A DNA stretch of 5,632 bases, from contig JAUIEG010000199.1 of NCBI GenBank assembly GCA_030428745.1, positions 1 to 5,632 on the forward strand, given 5' to 3'. Below are positions 1-5,453 of this stretch, piece by piece (position 1 is the stretch's first letter; each line of letters begins with the position of its first letter). The notes beneath the pieces were generated by a model. That model searched no databases. It was given only the letters and a program-made list of their open reading frames with translations, and was not told the origin of the DNA. The DNA is from Alphaproteobacteria bacterium. GTDB taxonomy: Bacteria > Pseudomonadota > Alphaproteobacteria > Caulobacterales > Parvularculaceae. Made by a program: the position numbers and the translations under genes.

Positions 1-82
1 GCTTGACGATCGCGCCAAAGGGCGTGGTGAAGGCTTTCGCCGCCGCTGCGCTGAGCGCGTCCTGTTCGCCTGCCGTCGCCAC
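1..82 (-). CDS. Start of an unidentified gene, truncated by the window edge
   Basis: A GTG codon at 82-80 overlaps the stop codon of the upstream methyltransferase gene (TAGTG) and opens a frame that stays open to the window edge, 27 codons. It begins (M)ATAGEQDALSAAAAKAF and continues TTPFGAIVK. Most codons end in G or C, as in the neighbouring genes, which supports coding. No convincing ribosome binding site precedes the GTG, so translation may depend on coupling to the upstream gene. The fragment is too short to assign a family. The competing plus-strand frame over the same bases runs on into the methyltransferase gene and looks like a shadow. Confidence 0.4.
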   Translation of the reverse strand, partial: MATAGEQDALSAAAAKAFTTPFGAIVK

Positions 83-981
83 TATTCTAGGAGCGCGCCG
101 TCGGCCGCGATCGGCTTGCGGAATTTCAGCGTCATGCGATCGCTCTCGCCAATTGAGTCATAATGAGCGCGATCGAAATTCGGATCATCTTCGCCATTGA
201 TCTGGGCCGAGCGCCGCACGGGGGGCAGGGTCCACACCCCGAAAGGATGATCCTTCGTGTCCGCGGAATTGGCGTTGATTTCAGATGCGCTGTCGAATTC
301 AAAACCGGCGGCCTCGGCCATCGCGATCACATCGTCTGTGTAGACATAACCTTGGGAGCCGTCGCGGGTCAGGTCAGCGCCGTCTGCGCGGTGTTCGACG
401 ACGCCGAGAACGCCGCCGGGTTTCAGGGCGCGATAAAATTCTTCGAAAGTTTCTTCCGCTGTCCCGCGGCCCATGAAACTGTGAATGTTGCGGAATGTGA
501 CGACCATATCGGCGCTGTTTTCGGGCGCAACGTTATGGCCGCCGCCAAGGGTCGTCATTTCGACATCGCCATAGGTCTCCGGCGTTTCAACATAGGTTTT
601 GTGAAAGGTGTCAAGCGCGGCGCGGGCGCGGTCGCTGGCGCCTTCCGCCGGGAAGTTCGCCGCATAAAGCTTGCCGCCGCCGGTATTCAAATAAGGCGCG
701 ATCACCTGCGTGTACCATCCGCCGCCTGGATAGACCTCGACGACTGTCATGTCTGGCGCAAGCCCGAAGAACAGGAGCGTTTCTTTCGGATGGCGGTATG
801 GGTCGCGGGCGCGTTCTTCATCGCTGCGGTGGTCGCCGGCGAGCACGGCGTCAAGACGCGCCGCGTTATCGAGCGGCACCGCTTCTTCAACCGCCGTTGT
901 TTGTTCCTCGCCGCCACAGGCAGCGAGACCGAGGCTCATTGCTGCGGCGAGCCCCGCATAAAGGGCTGATTTCAAAGTCAT
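82..981 (-). CDS. Predicted lipoprotein with class I SAM-methyltransferase fold (COG4798-like)
   Basis: The protein is 299 residues. The ATG at 981 is chosen because GGGAG lies 6 bases upstream and because it begins a clean lipoprotein signal peptide: MTLK, a hydrophobic stretch at about 5-21, and the lipobox L19-A-A-C22. Gly at +2 gives no inner-membrane retention signal, so outer-membrane anchoring is plausible. The mature part carries R-D-P-Y-R-H-P (59-65), a SAM-binding motif I-like segment VVEVYPGGGWYT (80-91), FRNIHSF (163-169) and LKPGGVLGVVEHR (186-198). This set is typical of the predicted methyltransferase family COG4798, many members of which carry signal peptides. The substrate is unknown, and a methyltransferase outside the cytoplasm lacks an obvious SAM supply. 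An in-frame extension to 1182 exists, but it would bury the signal peptide and run through the divergent promoter region. Family assignment is confident; activity is not. Confidence 0.88.
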   Translation of the reverse strand: MTLKSALYAGLAAAMSLGLAACGGEEQTTAVEEAVPLDNAARLDAVLAGDHRSDEERARDPYRHPKETLLFFGLAPDMTVVEVYPGGGWYTQVIAPYLNTGGGKLYAANFPAEGASDRARAALDTFHKTYVETPETYGDVEMTTLGGGHNVAPENSADMVVTFRNIHSFMGRGTAEETFEEFYRALKPGGVLGVVEHRADGADLTRDGSQGYVYTDDVIAMAEAAGFEFDSASEINANSADTKDHPFGVWTLPPVRRSAQINGEDDPNFDRAHYDSIGESDRMTLKFRKPIAADGALLE

Positions 982-1022
982 GTTCCGCTCCCATCCAAGT
1001 GTGGCGGGCTCTTTACCATGGT

Positions 1023-1039
1023 TTTCGGCCGGGCCGAAA
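1023..1039. repeat. Perfect palindrome TTTCGGCC-G-GGCCGAAA
   Basis: Two 8-base arms flank a single central base, a symmetry suited to binding a dimeric regulator. The palindrome ends 8 bases before the -35 element of the ibpA promoter and lies about 40 bases upstream of the divergent methyltransferase start. It has no T-tract on either side, so a terminator role is unlikely. No regulator gene is visible in the window, and its function is inferred from position only. Confidence 0.4.
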
Positions 1040-1047
1040 CTGGCCCT

Positions 1048-1078
1048 CTTGAACTCGTGATTTTGGCGCCTATCTCGG
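1048..1078 (+). promoter_or_regulatory. RpoH (sigma-32) heat-shock promoter of ibpA
   Basis: CTTG (1048-1051, extended as CTTGAA) is followed by exactly 17 bases and then CCTATCTCGG (1069-1078). This fits the alphaproteobacterial heat-shock consensus as I recall it, CTTG-N17/18-CYTATNTNNG, at every specified position. Transcription would start near 1081-1083, giving a leader of about 100 bases before the ATG at 1181. The downstream gene is a small heat shock protein, which is the expected target. Confidence 0.75.
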
Positions 1079-1083
1079 TTCTG

Positions 1084-1170
1084 ACGGAGGCCAAACCGGC
1101 TCCGTTCGCGTCCGTTCCGGCCTGATGGCGGAGCAAAGGGCGCGCGCAACCCTCGCTTGAACCAAGGAGG
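1084..1170 (+). promoter_or_regulatory. ROSE-like RNA thermometer in the ibpA leader
   Basis: Three hairpins can be drawn in the leader, each with one bulged G. Hairpin 1 pairs 1084-1092 with 1098-1105 (bulge G1089 or G1090, loop AAACC). Hairpin 2 pairs 1114-1122 with 1127-1134 (bulge G1119 or G1120, loop UGAU, one U-G pair). Hairpin 3 pairs CCUC(G)CUU at 1151-1158 with AAGGAGG at 1164-1170, loop GAACC, and so sequesters the whole Shine-Dalgarno sequence. Its 5' arm contains UCGCU (1153-1157), matching the U(U/C)GCU hallmark of ROSE elements, where the G lies opposite the Shine-Dalgarno. ROSE elements are known in leaders of alpha- and gammaproteobacterial small heat shock genes and melt on heating. 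Pairings were drawn by eye. Confidence 0.7.
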
Positions 1171-1180
1171 AACCAAGCAC

Positions 1181-1642
1181 ATGCGTACTTTTGATCTAGC
1201 CCCCCTTTATCGCTCGTCGGTCGGCTTCGACCGCGTCTTTGACCTGCTCGACACCATGGGCAAGGCCGAGACTGGCGGTTATCCGCCCTACAATATCGAG
1301 CGCCTTGACGAAGATGACTACCGCATCACCCTTGCTGTCGCCGGTTTTTCCGAAGACGAGCTTGATGTTGAGCTGCATGAAAACACGCTGACCGTCACCG
1401 GCTCGCGCGGCGACGCCGATGAAGGCCGCACTTTCCTGTATCAGGGTATTGCCGGACGTTCGTTCCAGCGCCGCTTCCAGCTCGCAGAGCATGTGAAGGT
1501 GGCGGGCGCGTCCCTGGTGAACGGGCTCTTGAATATCGAACTCCAGCGGGAGATCCCTGAATCCGCCAAACCGCGCAAGATTTCGATCTCCGGCGATAAG
1601 GCAGGCAATGTCAAAATCCTGAAGGACGCTGACGCTGCCTAA
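1181..1642 (+). CDS. ibpA: IbpA-type small heat shock protein (Hsp20 family)
   Basis: This 153-residue ATP-independent holdase chaperone would bind unfolding proteins in the cytoplasm and hand them to the DnaK/ClpB system. The N-terminus MRTFDLAPLYRSSVGFDR is the typical IbpA opening. The alpha-crystallin domain spans about 37-137: YPPYNIE (34-40), YRITLAVAGF (47-56), LYQGIAGRSFQRRFQL (86-101) and the family signature A110-SLV-N-G115-L-L. The C-terminal I-x-I motif (I134-S-I136), which docks between subunits in oligomers, is present. Length is normal. The ATG at 1181 is preferred over the in-frame TTG at 1157 because it restores the conserved N-terminus and follows AAGGAGG (1164-1170) by 10 bases; the TTG lies inside the thermometer hairpin. 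The gene appears monocistronic, with its own heat-shock promoter and terminator. Confidence 0.96.
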   Translation: MRTFDLAPLYRSSVGFDRVFDLLDTMGKAETGGYPPYNIERLDEDDYRITLAVAGFSEDELDVELHENTLTVTGSRGDADEGRTFLYQGIAGRSFQRRFQLAEHVKVAGASLVNGLLNIELQREIPESAKPRKISISGDKAGNVKILKDADAA

Positions 1643-1691
1643 GGGAGAGTGACCCTTTAATTTCCCTCTCTAATTGAAAACCGAGATACTC

Positions 1692-1723
1692 GGGCGCGGG
1701 ATTCCCTCCCCGCGCCCTTTTTT
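1692..1723 (+). terminator. Intrinsic terminator of ibpA
   Basis: A perfect 9-bp stem, GGGCGCGGG (1692-1700) with CCCGCGCCC (1709-1717), encloses an 8-base loop and is followed directly by six T (1718-1723). It lies about 50 bases after the ibpA stop codon. The opposite strand has no T-tract, so it acts on the plus strand only and separates ibpA from the next gene. Confidence 0.92.
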
Positions 1724-1776
1724 ATTCAGCCCCGGCTTGATACGATCCTCTGCTCAAGCGGGAAGGGATGAACTCA

Positions 1777-2025
1777 ATGGGTGTGTTGAAAATGGCGATG
1801 GCCGGACTGGCGTTTGCGGCGCTCGGCGCCTGTGCGACCCCGGCGCCGCCGGTCAGCGACCAGTCGATTTCGATCCCTTACGACCCTTATGATTTTGATC
1901 CCGATGATCTTCAGGCGGAAGCAGACGCCCATTGCCGCGCTTATAATCTGAGAGCTGTCTTTGACGGCGAAACCGCCAACCCACATGAAGTGCGCTGGCG
2001 CTATCGCCATTTCCGCTGCGTCTGA
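1777..2025 (+). CDS. Small predicted lipoprotein with two conserved-looking cysteines
   Basis: The protein is 82 residues and of no family I can name. It starts MGVLK, followed by a hydrophobic segment (about 6-17) and the lipobox L16-G-A-C19, so it is predicted to be lipidated and exported; Ala at +2 gives no inner-membrane retention signal. After a Pro- and Asp-rich linker (about 22-44) comes a short domain with C53 (A-H-C-R-A-Y) and C81 (H-F-R-C-V at the C-terminus), which could form a disulfide in the periplasm. The ATG at 1777 is chosen over the ATG at 1768 because GGGAAGGG (1760-1767) lies at a suitable distance from it but abuts the earlier codon. It follows the ibpA terminator, so it should have its own promoter, which I could not pick out. 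Confidence 0.75.
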   Translation: MGVLKMAMAGLAFAALGACATPAPPVSDQSISIPYDPYDFDPDDLQAEADAHCRAYNLRAVFDGETANPHEVRWRYRHFRCV

Positions 2026-2051
2026 CGCTTTTTCACCAGCCTCACACTCTT

Positions 2052-2072
2052 GCGGCGCCGTTCGGCGGCCGC
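2052..2072. repeat. GC-rich hairpin between the lipoprotein and SDR genes
   Basis: GCGGCGCC (2052-2059) pairs with GGC (2064-2066) and GCCGC (2068-2072), leaving G2067 bulged and a GTTC loop, for 8 pairs in all. It is 27 bases past the lipoprotein stop codon. No T-tract follows, so it is at best a weak or Rho-assisted terminator; it could equally be incidental in such GC-rich DNA. The rest of the 2026-2150 gap shows no promoter I can support. Confidence 0.3.
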
Positions 2073-2150
2073 GGATCAAGCTGACTTCCCATCTGGACAT
2101 GTCGCTTCCGCCCGTCTGCGCTAATCAGGCGACGCAAGGAGAGGCGCGGC

Positions 2151-2993
2151 ATGGCGGTTACGGATTTTGAAGGGCGCACGGCGTTCATCACAGGCGGCGC
2201 AAGCGGTATCGGCCTTGGCATTGCCAAATCGCTTGAGGCGCGTGGCGCAAGAATTGTGATCGCCGATTTGCGTCCGGATCATATTGAAACGGCGCTGAAA
2301 CAATTCTCCGGCGGCGCGCAGTCAAACAGCGTCAGCGCGATCGAAATTGATGTCACGAACCGTGAAGCCTACGCGGCGGCCGCAGAAAAAATGCAAGCTG
2401 ACTTCGGCGGCATTGATATTCTTATCAACAATGCCGGCGTCGGCGTCGAGGGACCCGTTCTTGAAGCGCGATACGCCGACTGGGATTTCGGGCTTGGCGT
2501 CAATCTCGGCGGCGTCGTCAACGGGCTGCAATGTTTCCTGCCGCAGATGATCGGCCATGGCCGCGGCGGCCATGTGGTCAACACCTCTTCTCTTGCCGCC
2601 GCTGTCATGATGCCCGAGCAGTTCGTCATTTATTCGGCGGGCAAGGCGGCGGTGCTCAACATGTCGGAAAACATGCGCGAAGCGCTGGCCGGCAAGGGAA
2701 TTGGCATTAGCGTCCTCGTGCCCGCCTTCACCAAATCCAACATTCACGAGGCGGCGCAAAACCGGCCCGCGCATTTGCGCGAAGGCAGCGGTTTTACCGA
2801 ATCTGAAAAAGCGCTGTCAGAACGTGAGATCGGCGATGAATGGATGGAGCCGGACGAAGTGGGCGAGATGGTCGCCAACGGCATCCTCAACAACGATCTC
2901 TACATAATCACTCACGGGCAGTTCAAAAACCGGATGCGCGAACGCGCTGAGGCGATGCTCGCCGCAACACCGGATTCCGATTTTCAGTTTTGA
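2151..2993 (+). CDS. NAD-type short-chain dehydrogenase resembling LigD-type C-alpha dehydrogenases
   Basis: This 280-residue SDR enzyme would oxidise a secondary alcohol in the cytoplasm. The Rossmann motif is TGGASGIG (14-21); D39 after the second strand favours NAD over NADP; NNAG is at 93-96. The catalytic set is N118, S147, Y161 and K165 (Y-S-A-G-K). The segment PAFTKSNIHEAAQNRP (191-206) and the late DLYIITHGQ (249-257) resemble, from memory, the C-alpha dehydrogenases LigD/LigL/LigN/LigO of Sphingobium SYK-6, which oxidise the benzylic alcohol of beta-O-4 lignin dimers. That is suggestive, not proof, since SDR substrate calls from sequence are weak. AAGGAGAGG (2137-2145) precedes the ATG. 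The next gene, a LigE-like transferase, begins 42 bases on, which supports a joint pathway. Confidence 0.9.
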   Translation: MAVTDFEGRTAFITGGASGIGLGIAKSLEARGARIVIADLRPDHIETALKQFSGGAQSNSVSAIEIDVTNREAYAAAAEKMQADFGGIDILINNAGVGVEGPVLEARYADWDFGLGVNLGGVVNGLQCFLPQMIGHGRGGHVVNTSSLAAAVMMPEQFVIYSAGKAAVLNMSENMREALAGKGIGISVLVPAFTKSNIHEAAQNRPAHLREGSGFTESEKALSEREIGDEWMEPDEVGEMVANGILNNDLYIITHGQFKNRMRERAEAMLAATPDSDFQF

Positions 2994-3019
2994 TGCGCGG
3001 TAAAAGATCACCACGCGCA
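2994..3019 (+). repeat. Intercistronic hairpin between the SDR and LigE-like genes
   Basis: TGCGCG (2994-2999) begins on the base after the SDR stop codon and pairs perfectly with CGCGCA (3014-3019), with a 14-base loop. It ends 4 bases before the Shine-Dalgarno AGGGAGG (3024-3030) of the next gene. No T-tract follows, so termination is unlikely. It might affect mRNA stability or the ratio of the two products. Confidence 0.35.
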
Positions 3020-3035
3020 GAAAAGGGAGGCTTCA

Positions 3036-3875
3036 ATGGCTAAAGACAACAAGATCACGATTTACGATCTCGCGCTTTCCACCGGGGCGACGATCAGTCC
3101 GTTTGTCTGGGCGACGAAATATGCGCTCGCCCACAAAGGGTTCGAGATGGACATCGTGCCCGGCGGCTTCACCGGCATCATGAAGCGCACGGGCGGTAAG
3201 ACTGAGCGCCTGCCGGCGATTGTCGATGACGGCAAATGGGTGCTCGACAGTTGGGGCATCGTTGAATATCTCGACGAAACCTATCCGGACCGCCCGGCGC
3301 TGATCCCGCATCCGGGCGTCGCGGTTTTGACGCGCGCGCTCGACACCTGGTTCTGGGGCGCCGCTGTGGGGCCATGGATGCGCTGTTACTGCAAGGATTA
3401 TCGCGACCTATCCGTGCCGGAGGATCATGAATATGTGACGTCGACGCGCGAAACCATGCTTGGATCAACGCTGGAAGATATGCAGGCCGGCCGCGAAGAC
3501 CGCTTGCCGGGGATATCGCTGGCGCTCGAACCGCTGCGCAAAGCGCTCTATGAAGCGAAATGGCTCGGCGGCGACGAACCGAATTACGCGGACTACCGTA
3601 TTCTTGGCGGCTTTCTCTTTACCGCCTCTGTCGCGAAGATCCCGGCGCTTGCCGATGACGATCCGTTACGCGATTGGGTCGATCGCTGTTTCGATCTTTA
3701 TGACGGCCTTGGCCGTCACCCGGGTCTTTTCCCGCTCTTCGGGCTTGAAACACGCGAGGGCGATCCCGATCCATGGATGAAAGGCGGCCCATGGGGCGGA
3801 CAGGCAAAGCGCAATACCGGTCCTGAATCAACGCGCGCCGAAACCGAAGCCATCACTAAATCGAAAGCAAGCTGA
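3036..3875 (+). CDS. ligE: LigE-type beta-etherase (glutathione S-transferase family)
   Basis: The 279 residues are close to the 281 I recall for LigE of Sphingobium SYK-6, which uses glutathione to cleave the beta-aryl ether bond of C-alpha-ketone lignin dimers in the cytoplasm. The thioredoxin-like domain (about 5-88) has ISPFVW (20-25) with candidate catalytic S21, VPGGFTGI (41-48), the cis-proline loop R-L-P60-A-I and the glutathione-binding pair D71-S72. The helical domain carries VGPWMRCY (111-118), EDMQAGREDRLP (147-158), KWLGGDEPNYADY (175-187), and DPLRDW (209-214) followed by GLGRHPG (224-230). These blocks match LigE as I remember it almost word for word. AGGGAGG (3024-3030) sits 5 bases before the ATG. 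It is likely co-transcribed with the SDR. Many marine alphaproteobacteria have homologues of untested substrate, so the family is firm and the substrate inferred. Confidence 0.9.
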   Translation: MAKDNKITIYDLALSTGATISPFVWATKYALAHKGFEMDIVPGGFTGIMKRTGGKTERLPAIVDDGKWVLDSWGIVEYLDETYPDRPALIPHPGVAVLTRALDTWFWGAAVGPWMRCYCKDYRDLSVPEDHEYVTSTRETMLGSTLEDMQAGREDRLPGISLALEPLRKALYEAKWLGGDEPNYADYRILGGFLFTASVAKIPALADDDPLRDWVDRCFDLYDGLGRHPGLFPLFGLETREGDPDPWMKGGPWGGQAKRNTGPESTRAETEAITKSKAS

Positions 3876-3917
3876 CCTTCACCACAGAAAAGCCGGAGCA
3901 GGATTCGTAGCGAGGAG

Positions 3918-4562
3918 TCACGCAATGCCTGGCGGCTCTTCTCCTTGGAAGAGTGGGGCTATCTGCCCCGCGCCGGCCGCATGCCGTTCCGCCCGCCATC
4001 CTGTAGGGTCTTGATGCAGGCGAAAGAACGCATCGTTTGGGGTTTCCAAATGCAGTGCATCGTCCGGTGATAAATCAAGTAGATGTGCAAGCATGGCGCG
4101 GGTAATGAAGCCATGGCTGACAATGGCGATCCGATCAGCTTGCGTTTTCGAGACGTCGTCCAAAAACGCCGCGCCGCGTTCTTTCAGATCGGCGAAATTT
4201 TCCGCATTGGGTGGGCGGTAGCGCCACATGTCTTTGCGCCATGACGCCCACTCCTCGGGCCAGCGCGTGACAATGTCTGCGTAGAGGCAGCCGGACCAGT
4301 CGCCGGCGCGCCATTCTTTCAGGCGATCATCGAATGTCGCCGCGCATCCCGTAGCGTCGCAAAGGGGGTGTGCGGAATCCGACGCGCGGCGAAGCGGCGA
4401 GGCGTAAATCGCATCGACGCCAAACGCGGCGACGGCAGCGGCGGTCTGTTTCGCCTGTGCGCGGCCCAGCTCCGTCAGGTCAGATTCCCATTGGCCCTGC
4501 ATGCGCCGTTCGGCGTTCCATTCCGTTTGGCCGTGGCGAATAAAATAGAAAGTTCTGGTCAT
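3918..4562 (-). CDS. Histidine phosphatase family protein (phosphoglycerate mutase-like)
   Basis: This 214-residue cytoplasmic protein belongs to the branch of the histidine phosphatase superfamily that works through a phospho-histidine. The signature FIRHGQTEWN spans 7-16 with catalytic H10; R58 (S-P-L-R) and E83 complete the phosphate pocket; the second histidine H150 is in IVSHG (147-151). The usual PxGES-like segment is altered to PPNAENF (117-123). The family includes phosphoglycerate mutases, cobalamin-pathway CobC and broad phosphatases; nothing here, including the neighbours, picks one. It follows the inositol-monophosphatase gene by 33 bases on the same strand, so an operon is likely. 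The Shine-Dalgarno is weak (GGAA about 6 bases upstream). Its 3' end faces the LigE-like gene, 42 bases away, with no clear terminator between them. Confidence 0.92.
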   Translation of the reverse strand: MTRTFYFIRHGQTEWNAERRMQGQWESDLTELGRAQAKQTAAAVAAFGVDAIYASPLRRASDSAHPLCDATGCAATFDDRLKEWRAGDWSGCLYADIVTRWPEEWASWRKDMWRYRPPNAENFADLKERGAAFLDDVSKTQADRIAIVSHGFITRAMLAHLLDLSPDDALHLETPNDAFFRLHQDPTGWRAERHAAGAGQIAPLFQGEEPPGIA

Positions 4563-4595
4563 GAGGTTCCGGCGCCCATGAGAGCCGCCATGGCG

Positions 4596-5387
4596 TTATG
4601 CGCCATTAATGAGCGCTTTGGCCTTTTCGTAAATCTCCGCATTGGCCGCGAGGATCGATCCGCCGGTGATGAAGTTCCTGCCGCCGTCGATCTCGGTAAT
4701 ATGGCCGCCCGCCTCACGGACCAGAACGGCGCCGGCGGCGACATCCCAGCTATTGAGGTCGCGCTCCCAGAAGGCGTCGAAGCGGCCGGCGGCGACGAAG
4801 GCAAGGTCAAGCGCGGCTGCGCCGAAGCGGCGTACGCCAGCAGTTTTCTCCAGCACTCGTTCGGCTTCGGCAAGCGCCTCTTTACGGCCCGGCTTGCCCG
4901 CGAAAGGAAGGCCGCAGGCAAAGAGGCATGCGCTCAAATCGTCCCGTCCCGACACGCGCAATCGCCGGTCATTCAGATAAGCGCCTTCGCCTTTTTCGGC
5001 CCAAAAGAGTTCATCCGTAGCGGGGTTGAAAACGACGCCCGCATAAGGCTGCCGGTCACGCTCCAGCGCGATTGAAATGGCGAATTGTGGCAGGCCGTGG
5101 AGAAAATTCGTTGTGCCGTCGAGTGGGTCGACGATCCAGCGGTTGGAATTGTCGGTCCCTTCGATTTCTCCACGCTCTTCCATGATGAAGCCGTATTTCG
5201 GGCGCGCGCGGGAAAGCTCTTCGAAGATGTCCTGCTCAGCCTTGTGGTCGGCGCGGGAGACGAAATCGGCGGCGCCCTTGCGCGAGACCTGCAGGGCCTG
5301 GCTCTCGCCAAAATCGCGAATAAGGCCTCTGGCCGCTTTGCGTGCGGCGTTGATCATCACGGTCATCAAGGCGGAAGCGTGGGGCAT
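4596..5387 (-). CDS. suhB: Inositol-1-monophosphatase family protein (SuhB-type)
   Basis: This 263-residue Mg-dependent, Li-sensitive-type phosphatase family member probably dephosphorylates inositol monophosphate or a related sugar phosphate in the cytoplasm. Family motifs are complete: K37-G in SRKGAADFVSRAD (35-47), GFIMEE with E70 (66-71), WIVDPLDGTTNF (84-95) with metal ligands D87 and D90, and SWDVAAGAVLVREAGG (213-228) with metal ligand D215. Length is normal for the family. The ATG at 5387 is chosen because MPHASALMTVMINAARKAAR is the usual N-terminus of alphaproteobacterial members; the in-frame ATG at 5453 adds 22 unconserved residues and overlaps an inverted repeat. Some SuhB proteins also take part in rRNA transcription complexes, which sequence alone cannot show here. 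It leads a two-gene operon with the histidine phosphatase. Confidence 0.94.
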   Translation of the reverse strand: MPHASALMTVMINAARKAARGLIRDFGESQALQVSRKGAADFVSRADHKAEQDIFEELSRARPKYGFIMEERGEIEGTDNSNRWIVDPLDGTTNFLHGLPQFAISIALERDRQPYAGVVFNPATDELFWAEKGEGAYLNDRRLRVSGRDDLSACLFACGLPFAGKPGRKEALAEAERVLEKTAGVRRFGAAALDLAFVAAGRFDAFWERDLNSWDVAAGAVLVREAGGHITEIDGGRNFITGGSILAANAEIYEKAKALINGA

Positions 5388-5423
5388 GGGGCCGTTCCAG
5401 AAGGTGTTGGCGGGTGAGGCGGC

Positions 5424-5451
5424 GCACCATAGCGATGGCGGCGCATGGTGC
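5424..5451. repeat. Inverted repeat GCACCAT-N14-ATGGTGC
   Basis: Two perfect 7-base arms (5424-5430 and 5445-5451) flank a 14-base spacer, 37 bases upstream of the chosen suhB start. It is immediately next to the longer inverted repeat at 5454-5495. It could be an operator or part of a leader structure; chance is also possible. Confidence 0.35.
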
Positions 5452-5453
5452 AA

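Larger units (their letters stand above)
982..1180. promoter_or_regulatory. Divergent control region between the methyltransferase and ibpA
   Basis: This 199-base gap serves two divergent genes. On the plus side it holds a heat-shock promoter (1048-1078) and a leader of about 100 bases with three predicted hairpins. On the minus side only the ribosome binding site of the methyltransferase gene (988-992) is clear; I could not identify a convincing minus-strand promoter. A perfect 8+1+8 palindrome sits between the two sides at 1023-1039. Confidence 0.7.

Noticed and set aside
163..969. A 268-codon open frame on the plus strand
   Set aside because: It lies antisense to the methyltransferase gene, has no recognisable domain and low-complexity composition, and ends near the signal-peptide region. 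It is a shadow of GC-rich coding sequence.
1157..1180. Earlier TTG start for ibpA
   Set aside because: It would put the start codon inside the hairpin and the Shine-Dalgarno inside the gene, and adds eight residues absent from the IbpA N-terminus.
982..1182. N-terminal extension of the methyltransferase
   Set aside because: The extension is Arg-rich and featureless, would place a lipoprotein signal peptide internally, and overlaps the divergent promoter and leader.
1735..1759. GCTTGA-N13-TCAAGC inverted repeat before the small lipoprotein gene
   Set aside because: Six-base arms with a long spacer are expected by chance at this scale, and no promoter or operator context supports it.
3876..3917. 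Possible bidirectional terminator between the convergent lig-like and phosphatase genes
   Set aside because: No stem with a T-tract on either strand can be found in this 42-base gap.
4368..5075. A 235-codon open frame on the plus strand
   Set aside because: It is antisense to both the histidine phosphatase and inositol-monophosphatase genes, each of which has complete catalytic motifs. It has no domain of its own.
5388..5453. Earlier ATG start for the inositol-monophosphatase gene
   Set aside because: The added 22 residues do not resemble the family and are encoded partly by an inverted repeat; the start at 5387 matches the usual N-terminus.
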